Part shown: positions 36,096 to 49,717 of the stretch, in pieces
Layout: each line of letters begins with the position of its first letter
Position numbering within the stretch: position 1 is the first letter of the stretch
Source: [Pasteurella] mairii
GTDB lineage: Bacteria > Pseudomonadota > Gammaproteobacteria > Enterobacterales > Pasteurellaceae
Assembly: GCA_900454475.1 (NCBI GenBank)
Contig: UGSS01000002.1
Span: 434,001 to 498,000 of the forward strand
Direction of reading: 5' to 3'
DNA length: 64,000 nt
The notes under the pieces: model-generated
The model's input: the letters and a program-made list of their open reading frames with translations, nothing else
Told to the model about the DNA's origin: nothing
The model's database searches: none
Position numbers and translations under genes: made by a program

Positions 36096-36932
36096 TTACC
36101 AGCCTTTTACCACACCGTCTTTAAAGTGTTTCACTGCTTCTTGATACACTTCTTCTGTCTGGTAAGCTTTTACGAAGTTTTGTACCGCTTCGCTGTCTTT
36201 ATTATCTTGACGAGCAACAATGATATTAACATAAGGCGAATCTTTGTCTTCAACAAATACACCATTTTCAGAGGCAGTTAATCCAACTTGACCAGCATAA
36301 GTATTGTTCACCACCGCTAAATCAACATCATCTAAGGCACGCGCTGCAACAGAGGTATCCACTTCTTTGATTTGCAGATTTTTCGGGTTTTCAATAATAT
36401 CTAAAGAAGTTGCAAATAAGTCTGTACTATCTTTTAATTTAATCAAGCCCTGTTTTTCTAATAAGATCAACGCGCGGGCTAAATTGCTCGGATCATTTGG
36501 TACTGCAACTACTGCACCATCTTGTAACTCATTAACATTTTTAATTTTTTTAGAGTAACCAGCTAGTGGGTAAACAAAGGTATTGCCTACGATCACTAGA
36601 TTATTATAACCGTTAGATTGGGAATCTTTGTCTAAATAGGGTTTATGTTGCATTGCGTTGACGTCCAAATCGCCTTTACTTACCGCTGGATTTGGTAGCG
36701 CGTAGTCGTTAAATTCTACGAATTCAACGTCTAAATTATATTTTTCTTTAGCCACTTTAGCCGCGATTTCCGCAACTTGATGTTCAGGACCGGACATGAC
36801 GCCGACTTTAATTTTTTGTGCCGCTTTAGTTGGTTCTGCTGGTGTGGCGGTTTCTGGTTTTTTATCGTCACAAGCGGCTAAGGCAAAGACGGAGGCGAGT
36901 GCGATAACACTTAATGCTTTCTTAAAATTCAT
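36096..36932 (-). CDS. metQ: D/L-methionine-binding lipoprotein
   Basis: The 278-residue lipoprotein has a signal peptide ending in the lipobox LAAC (C21). The NlpA/MetQ body includes KVGVMSGPEHQVAEIAAKVA, NDYALPNPAVSKGDLDVNA, MQHKPYLD and VVAVPNDPSNLARALILLE. It delivers methionine to the MetNI transporter and is anchored in the periplasm. It is the last gene of the metNIQ operon on the minus strand. Confidence 0.95.
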   Translation of the reverse strand: MNFKKALSVIALASVFALAACDDKKPETATPAEPTKAAQKIKVGVMSGPEHQVAEIAAKVAKEKYNLDVEFVEFNDYALPNPAVSKGDLDVNAMQHKPYLDKDSQSNGYNNLVIVGNTFVYPLAGYSKKIKNVNELQDGAVVAVPNDPSNLARALILLEKQGLIKLKDSTDLFATSLDIIENPKNLQIKEVDTSVAARALDDVDLAVVNNTYAGQVGLTASENGVFVEDKDSPYVNIIVARQDNKDSEAVQNFVKAYQTEEVYQEAVKHFKDGVVKGW

Positions 36933-36963
36933 GATTTAAATCCTCTTTAAAAAGGTTGATTAA

Positions 36964-37653
36964 TTAACGATGATCAAAACGATCAGCGAGTTTGTTTCCG
37001 TATTTTTCACATAACATGACGATAATTACGATAATAATGGTAGAAACCCATAATACGTAAGGCATATTTCTGTGTAAACCGAATGAAATCGCAGTATTAC
37101 CCAAGCCACCACCGCCAACTGCGCCCGCCATGGCAGAATACCCGATTAAGGTGACCAAGGTGAGGGTCATGGCTTTAATCAGCATTGGCAATGCTTCAGG
37201 TAAATAAAAGCGAGTAACTAATTGCCAAACAGTAGTTCCCATGGCTTTTGCTGTTTCTGTGAGACCACTTGGGATATCACCGAGCGCGTTTGAGGTTAAG
37301 CGGGCATAAAACGGTAATGCCGCTACACTCAATGGAATAATGGCGGCGGTAGTACCAAGGGTGGTACCAACTAAGAAACGGGTCACAGGCATTAAATCAA
37401 ATAATAAAATAATGAACGGAATTGAACGTCCTACATTAATGATGATTTCTAAAATGCGGTTTGCTCGTTTATTTGCCAACACTTGATTTGGTTTGGTTAA
37501 AAAATTTAAAACGCCTAAAGGCAGACCGAATAATACCGCAAACAAGGTCGCTACCAAACTCATATAGACAGTTTCAAAAGAACTCATCGCAATTAATTGC
37601 CATATTTGAGGCGTTAATTGGCGAGAAAATTCACTACTAAATTCAGTTAACAT
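36964..37653 (-). CDS. metI: Methionine ABC transporter permease
   Basis: The 229-residue permease has five to six membrane segments and the ABC coupling motif [20 protein letters not shown], with [20 protein letters not shown] near the start. Its start overlaps the metN stop by 11 bases, indicating translational coupling. Confidence 0.96.
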   Translation of the reverse strand: MLTEFSSEFSRQLTPQIWQLIAMSSFETVYMSLVATLFAVLFGLPLGVLNFLTKPNQVLANKRANRILEIIINVGRSIPFIILLFDLMPVTRFLVGTTLGTTAAIIPLSVAALPFYARLTSNALGDIPSGLTETAKAMGTTVWQLVTRFYLPEALPMLIKAMTLTLVTLIGYSAMAGAVGGGGLGNTAISFGLHRNMPYVLWVSTIIIVIIVMLCEKYGNKLADRFDHR

Positions 37654-38680
37654 AGCCTAGTACCTCAATGCGAACGTTATTTTCCATTAAATAAATTTTA
37701 GTTTGTGTAATAGCATCTTCGCCACCTTCCACTTCGGCAATGACAAAGCCAAATTTGACGCCACCGGCATAATCAATTTGTGAACTCAAAATACTAAGTT
37801 CTACACCAAATTTTTTGGATGCTTGTGATAATAATGGAGCATCAACGGAACGACCGGTAAATTCAAACTTGATAATTGGTTGCGCGTTAGGGTATTTTGG
37901 TGTTTGCGATAATTTTTCCATATATTCGTCCGGCAAATTAATATGAAAAGTTGAACGAATAAATTCTTGTGCCAATGCAGTTTTTGGATTGGAAAAAATT
38001 TCACCCACTGAACCTTGCTCGATCAATTGTCCTTTATCAATGACCGCCACTTGATCACAAATGCGTTTGACCACATCCATTTCATGGGTGATCAATAAAA
38101 TAGTAATCCCTAAAGTGCGGTTAATTTCTTTTAATAATTTTAAAATAGATTGCGTGGTTGCCGGATCTAATGCGCTGGTGGCTTCGTCGCAAAGCAACAC
38201 TTTGGGATCACTTGCCAACGCGCGTGCAATTGCTACGCGTTGTTTTTGACCGCCGGATAAATTGGCTGGATATACGTCTCTTTTGTCATTTAATCCGACT
38301 AATTCCAAGAGTGCATTGACTTTTTGTTGAATATGATCTTGCGGCTTTTTTTCCAATTCTAGCGGTAAAGCAATATTGCCAAAAACGGTACGCGAACTTA
38401 GCAAATTAAAATGTTGAAAGATCATGCCAATATTGCGGCGTTCTTGAATAAGTTGTGATTCAGAAAGTTCTGTCAGTTCTTTTCCGTCAATGATAACGGA
38501 ACCGGAAGTTGGTCTTTCTAATAAATTGACGCAACGGATTAATGTACTTTTTCCAGCGCCAGACGCGCCGATAACTCCGCAAATTTGTCCCTTAAGAATT
38601 TCTAAGGAAACGTTATCAAGTGCAGTCAATTTTTTACCAGAAATATCAAAAATTTTACTAATATTTTTCAGCTTAATCAT
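37643..38680 (-). CDS. metN: Methionine ABC transporter ATP-binding protein
   Basis: The 345-residue ATPase has Walker [10 protein letters not shown], signature [15 protein letters not shown], Walker [14 protein letters not shown] and the switch His in LLITHEMD. The C-terminal NIL domain (about 265-345) is the regulatory domain that senses methionine in the MetN branch. It leads the metNIQ operon; a MetJ operator lies upstream. Confidence 0.97.
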   Translation of the reverse strand: MIKLKNISKIFDISGKKLTALDNVSLEILKGQICGVIGASGAGKSTLIRCVNLLERPTSGSVIIDGKELTELSESQLIQERRNIGMIFQHFNLLSSRTVFGNIALPLELEKKPQDHIQQKVNALLELVGLNDKRDVYPANLSGGQKQRVAIARALASDPKVLLCDEATSALDPATTQSILKLLKEINRTLGITILLITHEMDVVKRICDQVAVIDKGQLIEQGSVGEIFSNPKTALAQEFIRSTFHINLPDEYMEKLSQTPKYPNAQPIIKFEFTGRSVDAPLLSQASKKFGVELSILSSQIDYAGGVKFGFVIAEVEGGEDAITQTKIYLMENNVRIEVLGYVN

Positions 38681-38718
38681 ATAAGCCCTTTTCGGTCAAT
38701 GAGTTATTTCGCTATTTT

Positions 38719-38742
38719 AGACGTCTAGATTGCTATGTCAAC
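38719..38742 (-). promoter_or_regulatory. MetJ operator (met boxes) upstream of metNIQ
   Basis: A perfect met box AGACGTCT (38719-38726) is followed without gap by AGATTGCT (38727-38734) and ATGTCAAC (38735-38742), two diverged repeats. MetJ binds tandem 8-base boxes with consensus AGACGTCT. The site is about 40 bases upstream of the metN start. Confidence 0.85.
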
Positions 38743-38854
38743 TGTTATTGGAAAGATTTTTATGAACAAATAGAATAAATAAGAATTAAATTGCGTCAAA
38801 TGATGGGAATAGCGATAATGCTTCTTTATTGAATAACTCATTGAGGATAATGAA

Positions 38855-39406
38855 ATGAACAAAGCGATTTTTTTAGATCGTGACGGAACATTGAATATAG
38901 ATTATGGATATGTGCATGAAATTGATCAATTTCATTTTATTGATGGGAGCATTGAAGCTTTACAACAACTAAAACAAATGGGCTATTTATTGGTGCTGGT
39001 GACCAATCAATCGGGAATTGCGCGGGGCTATTTTTCAGAACAGCAATTTTTGCAATTAACGGAATGGATGGATTGGTCACTGGCTGATCGAGGTGTGGAT
39101 TTGGATGGAATTTATTATTGTCCGCATCATCCTGATGGTATCGGCGAATTTAAACAAGACTGCGATTGTCGTAAACCAAAAGCAGGAATGTTAAACCAAG
39201 CAATTAAAGAATTGAAAATTGATCCAGCACATTCCATTATGATTGGCGACAAAATGGAAGATATGATGGCGGGGAAAAGTGCGGGAATAAAAACGAATGT
39301 TTTGGTGCGTAGCGGAAAAACAGTGAGTGAAGATGGCGAAAAACTGGCAGATTATGTGATCGATTCAATTGCTGATGTAGTGTCATTAATTAAAAAGTTG
39401 AAATAA
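38855..39406 (+). CDS. gmhB: D-glycero-beta-D-manno-heptose 1,7-bisphosphate 7-phosphatase
   Basis: GmhB dephosphorylates heptose bisphosphate for ADP-heptose and the lipopolysaccharide core. The 183-residue HAD phosphatase starts [19 protein letters not shown] (nucleophile and acid Asp), has [14 protein letters not shown], the zinc ligands CPHHP and [10 protein letters not shown], and [16 protein letters not shown]. Its placement between metNIQ and an rRNA operon is the same as in E. coli. Confidence 0.95.
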   Translation: MNKAIFLDRDGTLNIDYGYVHEIDQFHFIDGSIEALQQLKQMGYLLVLVTNQSGIARGYFSEQQFLQLTEWMDWSLADRGVDLDGIYYCPHHPDGIGEFKQDCDCRKPKAGMLNQAIKELKIDPAHSIMIGDKMEDMMAGKSAGIKTNVLVRSGKTVSEDGEKLADYVIDSIADVVSLIKKLK

Positions 39407-39490
39407 TGCACAAAAATTTAATAAAAAACCATCATAAAGCCGAAAAAATGGTCGAGTGATAAAAAAATACAAAAAAAGTGTAAAAAGCAC

Positions 39491-39518
39491 TTGCAAAGAA
39501 ATTTCAGATGCCTATAAT
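39491..39518 (+). promoter_or_regulatory. rRNA operon P1-type promoter
   Basis: TTGCAA (39491-39496) and a perfect TATAAT (39513-39518) are 16 bases apart, followed by the GC-rich discriminator ACGCACCC. It is about 230 bases upstream of the 16S gene. The region 39407-39490 upstream is A/T-rich, as for an UP-type element. Confidence 0.85.
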
Positions 39519-39528
39519 ACGCACCCAC

Positions 39529-39591
39529 AACGACGCGACGTTGTAAAACATTAAGAAAAACACCTCGCGTCGTTTTTTGTTCTTTAACAAT
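39529..39591 (+). promoter_or_regulatory. rRNA leader: terminator-like hairpin followed by boxA
   Basis: AACGACGCGA (39529-39538) pairs with TCGCGTCGTT (39565-39574), followed by a six-T run (39573-39578). The boxA antitermination element TGTTCTTTAACAAT follows immediately (39578-39591). The remaining leader to 39744 holds the left arm of the 16S processing stem (39600-39616). Confidence 0.75.
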
Positions 39592-39744
39592 ATATCAGAC
39601 AATCTGTGTGGGCACTTGTTGATTGACTTTGTTTAAAAATAATTTTTAATTTTGAAGTCTTAATAGGTGCTTAAACTAGAAATTCATAATTACGTAGAGT
39701 GATATGTAAACTTTAGCTAAGCAGAATATTGAGCGATTGAACTT

Positions 39745-41284
<1,540 letters not shown>

Positions 41285-41465
41285 ACTAAATGAAGTGATA
41301 GCGAGTGTTCACACAGATTGGCTGAGATATTGTAGACAGAAAAGAATGAAAAAAAAGACCGCACTTTTAGGTTACTTTCTAGGTCGAGTAATAGCAGTTG
41401 TATTAATAAAGATTAATATAAAAGACGAAAGTGCGAGGAAAGCGAAGAGATTATCTTTACCTGAT
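41285..41465 (+). other. 16S-tRNA spacer with processing-stem arm and an uptake word
   Basis: AGTGTTCACACAGATTG (41304-41320) is complementary to 39600-39616 in the leader with two G-T wobbles, forming the stem expected for RNase III release of 16S. An exact uptake word (41358-41366, minus orientation) lies in the transcribed spacer. A degenerate word lies near 41430. The stretch holds no gene. Confidence 0.75.
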
Positions 41466-41541
41466 GTCCCCATCGTCTAGAGGCCTAGGACATCGCCCTT
41501 TCACGGCGGTAACCGGGGTTCGAATCCCCGTGGGGACGCCA
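41466..41541 (+). tRNA. tRNA-Glu (anticodon TTC)
   Basis: The 76-base cloverleaf has acceptor arms GTCCCCA and TGGGGAC, anticodon loop CTTTCAC, T arm CGGGG-TTCGAAT-CCCCG and an encoded CCA end. It sits in the 16S-23S spacer. Confidence 0.98.
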
Positions 41542-41749
41542 ATTAAAGATGATTTTAGATTGTCTTGTTGTTCTTTAAAAAATTGGAAACAAGCTGAAAA
41601 CTGAGAGATTTTTCAAGTCAGGGCTTACGAGAGTAGGAACTGATAAAAAGGAAAGTCTGAGTAGTTCGAAAGAAAATCTTAACTGAGAAAAGGCAGTTAA
41701 GTGTTTAGTTGTAATACTACCGTTAAGCATAAAATGTTTGAGGTTGTAT
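41542..41749 (+). other. tRNA-23S spacer
   Basis: It contains a second boxA-like TGTTCTTTAAAAAATT (starting 41568) upstream of 23S. The remainder is the left side of the 23S processing stem: CTACCGTTAAG and TTTGAGGTTGTATGG pair with the CCATACAACCTCAAG after 23S. Confidence 0.65.
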
Positions 41750-44648
<2,899 letters not shown>

Positions 44649-44846
44649 ACAACCTCAAGCGTTTTAGTTTGGGATGTACAACGAGACTAGAGACGAAAGA
44701 GAGAAGTACAAAAGTGCGAAAGCGAAAAGAATACAGTAGACAGCTTGTTTCGGATTTAAGAGAAAGAATAGAGACGAAGAACAAAGACAAAACAAAGCAA
44801 GAAGATAGGATAGAGCACCGAAAGGTGAAATCATCGAAAGAATAAT

Positions 44847-44963
44847 CTTGGCGGCGATAGTGCAGTGGGACCACCTGACCCCATGCCGAACTCAGAAGTG
44901 AAACGCTGTAACGCCGATGGTAGTGTGGGGCATCCCCATGTGAGAGTAGGGCACCGCCAGGTA
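44847..44963 (+). rRNA. rrf: 5S ribosomal RNA
   Basis: CTTGGCGGCGATAGTGC at the 5' end pairs with GCACCGCCAGG at the 3' end, and the core CCATGCCGAACTCAGAAGTG is diagnostic. The length is about 117 bases; the ends are estimated. The 200 bases between 23S and 5S are A-rich and hold nothing else I can identify. Confidence 0.97.
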
Positions 44964-44975
44964 ACCAATCATAAG

Positions 44976-45012
44976 AACCTCAATGAGAAATCGTTGAGGT
45001 TTTTTGTTTTTT
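44976..45012 (+). terminator. rRNA operon terminator
   Basis: AACCTCAA (44976-44983) pairs with TTGAGGTT (44994-45001) and is followed by TTTTTTG and another T run. Confidence 0.9.
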
Positions 45013-45364
45013 AACCAGTCGGCAGAGAGGAAAAGAGGAAAGGAGGATGCCAACACAAAAGGAAATCAGCTCCTAACCTACCTTATCATCCATCCCCAAT
45101 AACTTAGCTACCAAAGGATAACTCCTTATCATAACGAATAACACCCAAACATCAATAACACAATAGAAAATAATGAAAAGTGAGGTGGTTTTTTATGTGT
45201 TTTTAGATAAAAACATGTGGAAAAATGACCGCTCTTTGTCTTTTTTCTTCCATATTCATCTAGTATTTACTTAATTCTTATATAGCCAATTTTGAAAATA
45301 GTTTGATTAGCGATAAATTAGCGACAAATTTCAGGTATATAGACATGAGATTTTTGTTTTTCTA
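45013..45364. other. Gene-free stretch between rrn and pyrH
   Basis: About 350 bases with no plausible gene. A degenerate uptake word (GACCGCTCTTT near 45228) is the only motif I recognise. The stretch is A/T-rich, more so towards pyrH. Confidence 0.6.
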
Positions 45365-45393
45365 TTTTCAGTTGGCTTGCATTGCTCTATAAT
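45365..45393 (+). promoter_or_regulatory. Probable pyrH promoter
   Basis: A perfect -10 TATAAT (45388-45393) lies 17 bases after TTTTCA (45365-45370), a four-of-six -35. It is 37 bases before the pyrH start codon. Confidence 0.55.
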
Positions 45394-45430
45394 AGGTAGA
45401 ATTTTACGTCCAAGTTCTACAGAGGGGAAA

Positions 45431-46147
45431 ATGAGTACGCCAATTTATAAACGTATTTTGCTGAAATTAAGTGGTGAAGCATTACAAGGTGAAGAAGGTT
45501 TTGGAATTGATCCGTCTATTTTAGATAGAATGGCTATCGAAATTAAAGAATTATTAGCGATGGGAGTGGAAGTCGGTGTGGTACTTGGTGGCGGTAACTT
45601 ATTCCGGGGCGCTAAATTAGCTAAAGCCGGAATGAACCGTGTTGTGGGTGATCATATGGGGATGTTGGCAACTGTGATGAATGGGTTAGCAATGCGGGAT
45701 GCTTTACACCGTGCAGATGTCAATGCGAAATTAATGTCAGCGTTTCAATTAAATGGCATTTGTGATACTTATAACTGGTCGGAAGCCATTAAAATGTTGC
45801 GTGAAAAACGCGTAGTGATTTTCTCTGCTGGTACCGGAAGCCCATTTTTTACTACCGATTCCGCGGCTTGTTTACGTGGGATTGAAATTGAAGCGGATGT
45901 CGTGTTAAAAGCGACAAAAGTGGATGGGGTTTATGATTCCGATCCGGCGAAAAATTCGGAGGCAAAATTGTATCATCAATTGACTTATGCGGAAGTCATT
46001 GACCGAGAATTGCAAGTGATGGACTTGGCAGCATTTACTCTCGCGCGTGATCACCATATGCCGATCCGCGTATTTAATATGGGCAAACCGGGGGCGTTGC
46101 GTAACGTCATTTTAGGTAAGCAAGAAGGCACATTGATTTGTGAATAA
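45431..46147 (+). CDS. pyrH: Uridylate kinase
   Basis: PyrH phosphorylates UMP to UDP. The 238-residue hexameric amino-acid-kinase-fold protein has [51 protein letters not shown] and [16 protein letters not shown] 45431 follows GAGGGGAAA; the upstream in-frame ATG 45377 would run through the promoter. rpsB and tsf are not upstream as they are in E. coli; an rRNA operon is. Confidence 0.97.
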   Translation: MSTPIYKRILLKLSGEALQGEEGFGIDPSILDRMAIEIKELLAMGVEVGVVLGGGNLFRGAKLAKAGMNRVVGDHMGMLATVMNGLAMRDALHRADVNAKLMSAFQLNGICDTYNWSEAIKMLREKRVVIFSAGTGSPFFTTDSAACLRGIEIEADVVLKATKVDGVYDSDPAKNSEAKLYHQLTYAEVIDRELQVMDLAAFTLARDHHMPIRVFNMGKPGALRNVILGKQEGTLICE

Positions 46148-46192
46148 TTTTTTACTCAATCTGTAATTTTATCTAATTTAAAAGGAATAACT

Positions 46193-46750
46193 GTGATTAA
46201 CGAAATTAAAAAAGATACGCAAGTGCGTATGGAAAAAAGTTTAGAAACCTTCAAAAGTCATATTTCAAAAGTTCGTACTGGACGTGCGCAACCCAGTTTA
46301 CTTGATGGTATTCACGTTGATTATTATGGTGCGGCAACGCCACTTCGTCAATTAGCCAATGTTGTGGCGGAAGATGCGCGTACGTTGGCGGTAACCGTTT
46401 TTGACCGTAGTTTAATTAGTGCGGTGGAAAAAGCGATCTTAACTTCTGATTTAGGATTAAATCCTTCTTCTGCCGGTACGACTATTCGTGTTCCATTACC
46501 TCCACTGACCGAAGAACGTCGTCGCGATTTGATTAAAATCGTGAAAAATGAAGCGGAACAAGGAAAAGTAGCGGTTCGCAATGTGCGTCGTGATGCTAAT
46601 GATCAAATTAAAGCGTTGTTGAAAGGCAAAGAAATTAGTGAAGATGAAGAACGTAAAGCACAGGATGAAATCCAAAAAATTACTGATCTTTATGTGAAAA
46701 AAGTGGATGAAGCATTAGCGGAAAAAGAAAAAGAATTATTGGATTTCTAA
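46193..46750 (+). CDS. frr: Ribosome recycling factor
   Basis: Frr splits post-termination ribosomes together with EF-G. The 185-residue protein has [34 protein letters not shown], and the C-terminal helices with [12 protein letters not shown]. The start is GTG 46193 after AAGGAA, giving the family length. It follows pyrH by 45 bases. Confidence 0.98.
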   Translation: MINEIKKDTQVRMEKSLETFKSHISKVRTGRAQPSLLDGIHVDYYGAATPLRQLANVVAEDARTLAVTVFDRSLISAVEKAILTSDLGLNPSSAGTTIRVPLPPLTEERRRDLIKIVKNEAEQGKVAVRNVRRDANDQIKALLKGKEISEDEERKAQDEIQKITDLYVKKVDEALAEKEKELLDF

Positions 46751-46781
46751 TAATTTCAATCGATTACGAATACGCTTGTAT

Positions 46782-46809
46782 GTAGGACGCTATGCTGGCG
46801 TCCTTTTTT
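46782..46809 (+). terminator. Terminator after frr with REP-like GTAG foot
   Basis: GGACGC (46785-46790) pairs with GCGTCC (46798-46803) and a T run follows; GTAG begins at 46782. Its GGACGC stem nearly repeats the one after thrC (6758-6777). Confidence 0.7.
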
Positions 46810-46846
46810 ATGTGATTACGATAAGACGAAAGTGCGGTTAAAAATT

Positions 46847-48046
46847 ATGCAAAAAAAACAAAAAATAGTGATTTTAGGATCCACCGGTTCAATTGGTAAA
46901 AGTACCTTATCAGTGATTGAACACAACCCGGAATCCTACCAGGTATTTGCATTGGTGGGGGGGCGTAATGTCGAATTCATGTTTGAACAATGCGTAAAAT
47001 TTCAACCGCACTTTGCCGCGTTAGAAAATGAGCAAGCGGCAAAATTGTTGGCAGAAAAGTTATCGGCAGCAGGTAGTCAAACTCAAGTGCTCAGTGGTCA
47101 ACAAGCGATTTGTGAGTTAGCGGCACATGATGAAGCAGATCAGGTGATGGCGGCAATCGTGGGCGCGGCAGGATTGTTACCGACGCTTTCGGCGGTGAAA
47201 GCTGGCAAACGCGTGTTGTTGGCAAATAAAGAAGCCTTGGTGACTTGTGGGCAAATTTTTATCGATGCGGTTCAACAATATAGCGCACAATTATTGCCAG
47301 TGGATAGTGAACATAATGCGATTTTTCAATCTTTACCACCACAAGCACAAGAAAAAATTGGGTTTTGTCCATTGGCGGAATTAGGTATTAACAAAATTGT
47401 ATTGACCGGATCCGGCGGTCCGTTTCGTTATACCGAATTATCCGAATTTGCACAGATTACGCCGGAACAGGCGGTAGCGCATCCTAATTGGTCGATGGGG
47501 AAAAAGATTTCTGTTGATTCGGCGACCATGATGAATAAAGGATTGGAATACATTGAAGCCCGTTGGTTGTTTAATGCGTCGGCGGACGAAATGGAAGTGA
47601 TCATTCAGCCACAATCGATTATTCATTCCATGGTGCGTTATATTGACGGAAGCGTGATTGCACAAATGGGTAATCCGGATATGCGCACGCCGATTGCCGA
47701 AACTATGGCGTATCCAAAGCGGATTGTTGCCGGTGTAGCGGCGCTTGATTTTTATCAATTGAGTGGATTGACCTTTATGCAACCGGATTATCAACGTTAT
47801 CCTTGCTTAAAATTGGCGATTGAGGCATTTGCTGCCGGACAATATGCGACGACGGCGATGAATGCGGCAAATGAAGTGGCGGTAGAGGCATTTTTAAATC
47901 GACAAATTGGTTTTATGGATATTGCGAAAGTGAATCAGGTGACAGTAGAAAAAATGACGCCGCAAGTCATTTCCGGAATTGACGATGTGTTGGCAGTCGA
48001 TCACATGGCACGCGAATTTGCAAAACAAACAATTTTACGTTTTTAA
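46847..48046 (+). CDS. dxr: 1-deoxy-D-xylulose 5-phosphate reductoisomerase
   Basis: Dxr makes 2-C-methyl-D-erythritol 4-phosphate in the non-mevalonate isoprenoid pathway. The 399-residue protein has the NADPH motif [36 protein letters not shown] and the substrate loop [15 protein letters not shown]. The ATG at 46847 gives the family length. The GTG at 46832 lies inside an uptake word and is unlikely. The ribosome-binding site is weak because the uptake word occupies its place. Confidence 0.97.
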   Translation: MQKKQKIVILGSTGSIGKSTLSVIEHNPESYQVFALVGGRNVEFMFEQCVKFQPHFAALENEQAAKLLAEKLSAAGSQTQVLSGQQAICELAAHDEADQVMAAIVGAAGLLPTLSAVKAGKRVLLANKEALVTCGQIFIDAVQQYSAQLLPVDSEHNAIFQSLPPQAQEKIGFCPLAELGINKIVLTGSGGPFRYTELSEFAQITPEQAVAHPNWSMGKKISVDSATMMNKGLEYIEARWLFNASADEMEVIIQPQSIIHSMVRYIDGSVIAQMGNPDMRTPIAETMAYPKRIVAGVAALDFYQLSGLTFMQPDYQRYPCLKLAIEAFAAGQYATTAMNAANEVAVEAFLNRQIGFMDIAKVNQVTVEKMTPQVISGIDDVLAVDHMAREFAKQTILRF

Positions 48047-48113
48047 CATGATTAAGCCTATGATATAGTGGCGGGAATAAAAGTGCGGTTAAAAATCCGA
48101 GTCAATTGAACAT

Positions 48114-48833
48114 ATGAAAGAAGTAGATCCAGATAATATCCCACAACACGTTGCAATTATTATGGACGGTAACGGTCGTTGGGCGAAACAGCAGGGGAAA
48201 ATGCGTATTTTTGGACACAAAAATGGCGTTTCCGCCGTTCGCCAAGCGGTTGCTTATACGCGTAAAGTTGGTATAAAAGTGCTGACATTATATGCTTTTA
48301 GCAGCGAAAATTGGAATCGTCCACAACAAGAAGTGAGCGCCTTGATGACCTTGTTTATGCAGGCGCTTGAGCGCGAAGTAAAAAAATTGCATAAAAATAA
48401 TATTCGGTTACAAATTATTGGTGATGTGACAGGCTTTAGCGCCAGTTTGCAAGAAAAAATCAATCATGCGGAAAAATTAACGGAAAATAACACCGCACTT
48501 ACCTTAAATATTGCTGCCAATTATGGCGGCTGTTGGGACATTGTGCAGGCGGCAAGAGCATTGGCAGCGCAAGTTAAAGAGAATAAGCTGGCAGTTTCAG
48601 AGATTACGGAAGCCCTGTTTCAGCGTTATTTAGTTACCCAAGATCAACCGCCAGTGGATTTATTGATCCGAACCAGTGGCGAGCAGCGGATAAGTAATTT
48701 TTTATTATGGCAGATTGCCTATGCTGAATTGTATTTTTCCGATGTATTATGGCCGGATTTTAATGAACAAGAATTTCATCAGGCGATCATGGCGTATCAG
48801 CAACGTCATCGTCGTTTTGGTAGTACGGAATAG
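48114..48833 (+). CDS. uppS: Undecaprenyl diphosphate synthase
   Basis: The cis-prenyltransferase builds the C55 lipid carrier for cell-wall and surface polysaccharides. The 239-residue protein has [18 protein letters not shown] (catalytic D18), [11 protein letters not shown] and the C-terminal [19 protein letters not shown]. It is 67 bases after dxr, with an uptake word in the gap, and 11 bases before cdsA. Confidence 0.97.
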   Translation: MKEVDPDNIPQHVAIIMDGNGRWAKQQGKMRIFGHKNGVSAVRQAVAYTRKVGIKVLTLYAFSSENWNRPQQEVSALMTLFMQALEREVKKLHKNNIRLQIIGDVTGFSASLQEKINHAEKLTENNTALTLNIAANYGGCWDIVQAARALAAQVKENKLAVSEITEALFQRYLVTQDQPPVDLLIRTSGEQRISNFLLWQIAYAELYFSDVLWPDFNEQEFHQAIMAYQQRHRRFGSTE

Positions 48834-48844
48834 TAGGAGATTAA

Positions 48845-49708
48845 ATGCTTAAAGAGCGGATTTTGTCAGCCATCGTGCTTATTGGGATTGTTTTCGCTGC
48901 CTTATTTTTATTTTCACCTTTCTATTTTGCTTTGGCATTAGGCTTGGTGGCAACACTTGGCGTGTGGGAATGGACGCAGTTTGCGAAAATTAAAGGCGGT
49001 TTTTGGCGTATTTTAATTGCTGGTTTATGCGGGGCGTTTTTGTTTCTGTGGATTTTTGGCGAAGGCGATTATCTCAATGCAGGTCGGGTATTTGAAGGTT
49101 ATGCTCAACCCTTATTGTTGCTTTCGGTGATTTGGTGGTTTGTCGCCTTGGGATTTGTTGTACGCTATCCAAATTCCGCTAAATTCTGGGGAAAATCGGC
49201 GTTTTGGCAACTTATTTTTGCTTTTTGTACCTTGATTCCTTTCTTGGTCGGCGTTTTAAAATTACGTTTGGATGGATATGGCGCCAATCCTTATCATGGC
49301 TTAATGTTGTTGCTTTATGTGTTTATTTTGGTGTGGAGTGCCGATTCCGGCGCTTATTTCGCCGGACGTAATTTCGGTAAACACAAATTAGCGCCAAGCG
49401 TATCGCCGGGAAAAACTTGGCAAGGGGTTTTCGGCGGATTAGTCACTGCTGGCGTGTTAGCAACGATTTTTGTTCAGGTGGCACCGGATAATTTATTTAC
49501 GGTGGCGATCGTACCTTTTGTGGTTTTATCGGTGGCAACAGTGGCAATTTCGGTCTTGGGCGATTTAACGGAAAGTATGTTTAAACGCGAAAGTGGCATC
49601 AAAGACAGTAGCCAATTAATTCCGGGACATGGCGGGATTTTAGACCGAATTGACAGCCTAACCGCCGCAGTACCATTTTTTGCTTATTTTTATTTTTATG
49701 TGTTATAG
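48845..49708 (+). CDS. cdsA: Phosphatidate cytidylyltransferase
   Basis: CdsA makes CDP-diacylglycerol, the precursor of phosphatidylglycerol and phosphatidylethanolamine. The 287-residue protein has about eight membrane segments and the signature SPGKTWQGVFGG, VWSADSGAYFAGRNFGKHKL and GDLTESMFKRESGIKDSS. It has a Shine-Dalgarno TAGGAG. Confidence 0.97.
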   Translation: MLKERILSAIVLIGIVFAALFLFSPFYFALALGLVATLGVWEWTQFAKIKGGFWRILIAGLCGAFLFLWIFGEGDYLNAGRVFEGYAQPLLLLSVIWWFVALGFVVRYPNSAKFWGKSAFWQLIFAFCTLIPFLVGVLKLRLDGYGANPYHGLMLLLYVFILVWSADSGAYFAGRNFGKHKLAPSVSPGKTWQGVFGGLVTAGVLATIFVQVAPDNLFTVAIVPFVVLSVATVAISVLGDLTESMFKRESGIKDSSQLIPGHGGILDRIDSLTAAVPFFAYFYFYVL

Positions 49709-49717
49709 GAAAGTGCT

